In this document: positions 6,407 to 6,766 of the stretch, piece by piece
Layout of the letters: every line of letters starts with the position of its first letter
Position numbering within the stretch: position 1 is the stretch's first letter
Source of the DNA: Geobacteraceae bacterium
GTDB taxonomy: Bacteria > Desulfobacterota > Desulfuromonadia > Desulfuromonadales > Desulfuromonadaceae
Reading direction: 5' to 3'
Length of the DNA stretch: 6,766 bases
NCBI GenBank assembly: GCA_020201305.1
Contig: JAIVHC010000023.1
Coordinates: 1 to 6,766, forward strand
Program-made: the position numbers and the translations under genes
The notes under the pieces: generated by a model
Told to the model about the DNA's origin: nothing
Seen by the model: only the letters and a program-made list of their open reading frames with translations
Databases searched by the model: none

Positions 6407-6431
6407 TTAGCACGGATCACCTGATTGTTCT
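6404..6431 (-). promoter_or_regulatory. Candidate extended -10 promoter for the ACT-def operon
   Basis: On the - strand, TAAACT (6404-6409) is preceded by TGC (6410-6412), an extended -10 TGn. A weak AGAACA (6426-6431, 3 of 6 to the -35 consensus) lies 16 bases upstream. The start would be near 6397, with a leader of about 65 nt. It overlaps the kamA promoter candidate on the other strand and the ACTCC-T-GGAGT palindrome. Confidence 0.35.
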
Positions 6432-6436
6432 ATAAT
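6407..6436 (+). promoter_or_regulatory. Candidate sigma-70 promoter for the kamA-family gene
   Basis: A perfect -10 TATAAT at 6431-6436 is preceded, with 18-base spacing, by TTAGCA (6407-6412, 4 of 6 to TTGACA). Transcription would start near 6443, giving a leader of about 54 nt to the GTG start. The -10 is overlapped by an inverted repeat, TGATT (6422-6426) and AATCA (6434-6438). Confidence 0.55.
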
Positions 6437-6481
6437 CAAGAGTTTAGGCTGGGTAACAGCTGCACATTTTGCGTATAAATG

Positions 6482-6487
6482 AGGAGG
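6482..6487 (+). promoter_or_regulatory. Strong ribosome-binding site AGGAGG that sets the GTG start of the kamA-family gene
   Basis: AGGAGG lies 9 bases before the GTG at 6497. An in-frame ATG at 6479 exists, but it directly abuts this AGGAGG and has no Shine-Dalgarno sequence of its own, so the GTG is preferred. Confidence 0.75.
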
Positions 6488-6496
6488 TTTTCGCCC

Positions 6497-6766
6497 GTGG
6501 AGGAATGGCAGCAGGAGAATAAAAACGCATGCAACACTGCCGCACAGCTGCTCGCACATGGGCTCGAGGATGGGGCTATGTTGGAACGGGTCGCAGAACA
6601 ATACCCCCTCCGGCTCACACCCCACCTGCTCAACTTGATTCAAACCCACGCCGCTCCGATTGCGCGCCAGTTTGTTCCCGCGGCCCTAGAGCTCGACGCC
6701 GATGGAGAAGTTGATCCCCTGAACGAGGAGGGGCTTTCCCCGGTGCCCCATGTGGTGCATCGCTAT
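6497..6766 (+). CDS. KamA-family radical SAM protein (lysine 2,3-aminomutase-like), N-terminal fragment cut by the window edge
   Basis: The last 90 codons of the window read into the N-terminal region of the lysine 2,3-aminomutase family. Members are radical SAM, usually PLP-dependent enzymes that shift the lysine alpha-amino group to the beta carbon, either on free lysine (KamA/AblA) or on a lysine destined for elongation factor P (EpmB). Family marks are QYPLRLTPHLLNLI (35-48), PIARQFVP (54-61) and DPLNEEGLSPVPHVVHRY (73-90), which in relatives lies just before the cysteine motif. The CxxxCxxC cluster-binding motif and the PLP lysine are beyond the edge, so activity and subtype cannot be judged. 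The SPVP-x3-HRY form is closer to KamA-type proteins than to E. coli EpmB (VVPGLLHKY, from memory). The start is GTG 6497 with AGGAGG nine bases upstream; an ATG at 6479 is an alternative adding six residues. The gene diverges from ACT-def. Confidence 0.85.
   Translation, partial: MEEWQQENKNACNTAAQLLAHGLEDGAMLERVAEQYPLRLTPHLLNLIQTHAAPIARQFVPAALELDADGEVDPLNEEGLSPVPHVVHRY

Noticed and set aside
6333..6413. Upstream extension of the ACT protein to the ATG at 6411-6413
   Set aside because: The added 27 residues precede the first strand of the ACT fold, hold promoter-like elements, and have no ribosome-binding site; GGAG is correctly placed for the ATG at 6330-6332.
6407..6649. An 80-codon open frame on the - strand opposite the start of the kamA-family gene
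   Set aside because: It is antisense to clear KamA-family coding sequence and reads across the divergent promoter region.

Overview
The window carries six protein genes in an alternating layout. Three are ordinary housekeeping enzymes or factors, one is a membrane sensor kinase, one is an ACT-domain protein, and one is the start of a radical-SAM gene. Base composition is mid-50s % GC by eye. Start sites have clear GGAG-type Shine-Dalgarno sequences. The gene content (RF3, a GcvR-like double-ACT protein coupled to peptide deformylase, a KamA-family radical SAM protein, a Cache-like sensor kinase) suggests a Gram-negative bacterium. My best guess is the former Deltaproteobacteria (Desulfuromonas/Pelobacter-like), but this is inference from general family knowledge and not a database match.

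Layout from left to right: (1) prfC (release factor 3) on the + strand, cut off at the left edge so that about the first 30 codons with the P-loop are missing. (2) A hairpin in the short gap to a convergent gene. (3) A 692-residue sensor histidine kinase on the - strand, with two membrane segments, an extracytoplasmic sensor region with a cysteine cluster, PAS, HisKA and HATPase domains. (4) A short divergent promoter region. (5) pepA, an M17 leucyl aminopeptidase, on the + strand; its true start is 30 nt inside the longest ORF. (6) A GC-rich hairpin in the convergent gap. (7) A - strand two-gene operon: the double-ACT protein followed, after a 3-nt gap, by def (peptide deformylase). (8) A second divergent promoter region. 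(9) The first 90 codons of a KamA-family gene on the + strand, running off the right edge.

Functionally, prfC (translation termination), def (removal of the N-formyl group from nascent proteins) and pepA (aminopeptidase) all deal with making or trimming proteins, but only the ACT gene and def look co-transcribed. The ACT protein resembles GcvR, a regulator of the glycine cleavage system that supplies one-carbon units. Those same units are used to formylate initiator tRNA, so the coupling to def may be meaningful. The kinase has no response regulator beside it in this window.

I found no mobile element, CRISPR array, tRNA, rRNA or phage gene, and no convincing undescribed system. The points most worth a second look are the kinase's extracytoplasmic cysteine cluster, the ACT-def coupling, and the palindrome-bearing divergent region between ACT and kamA. 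No intergenic stretch exceeds 300 bases.
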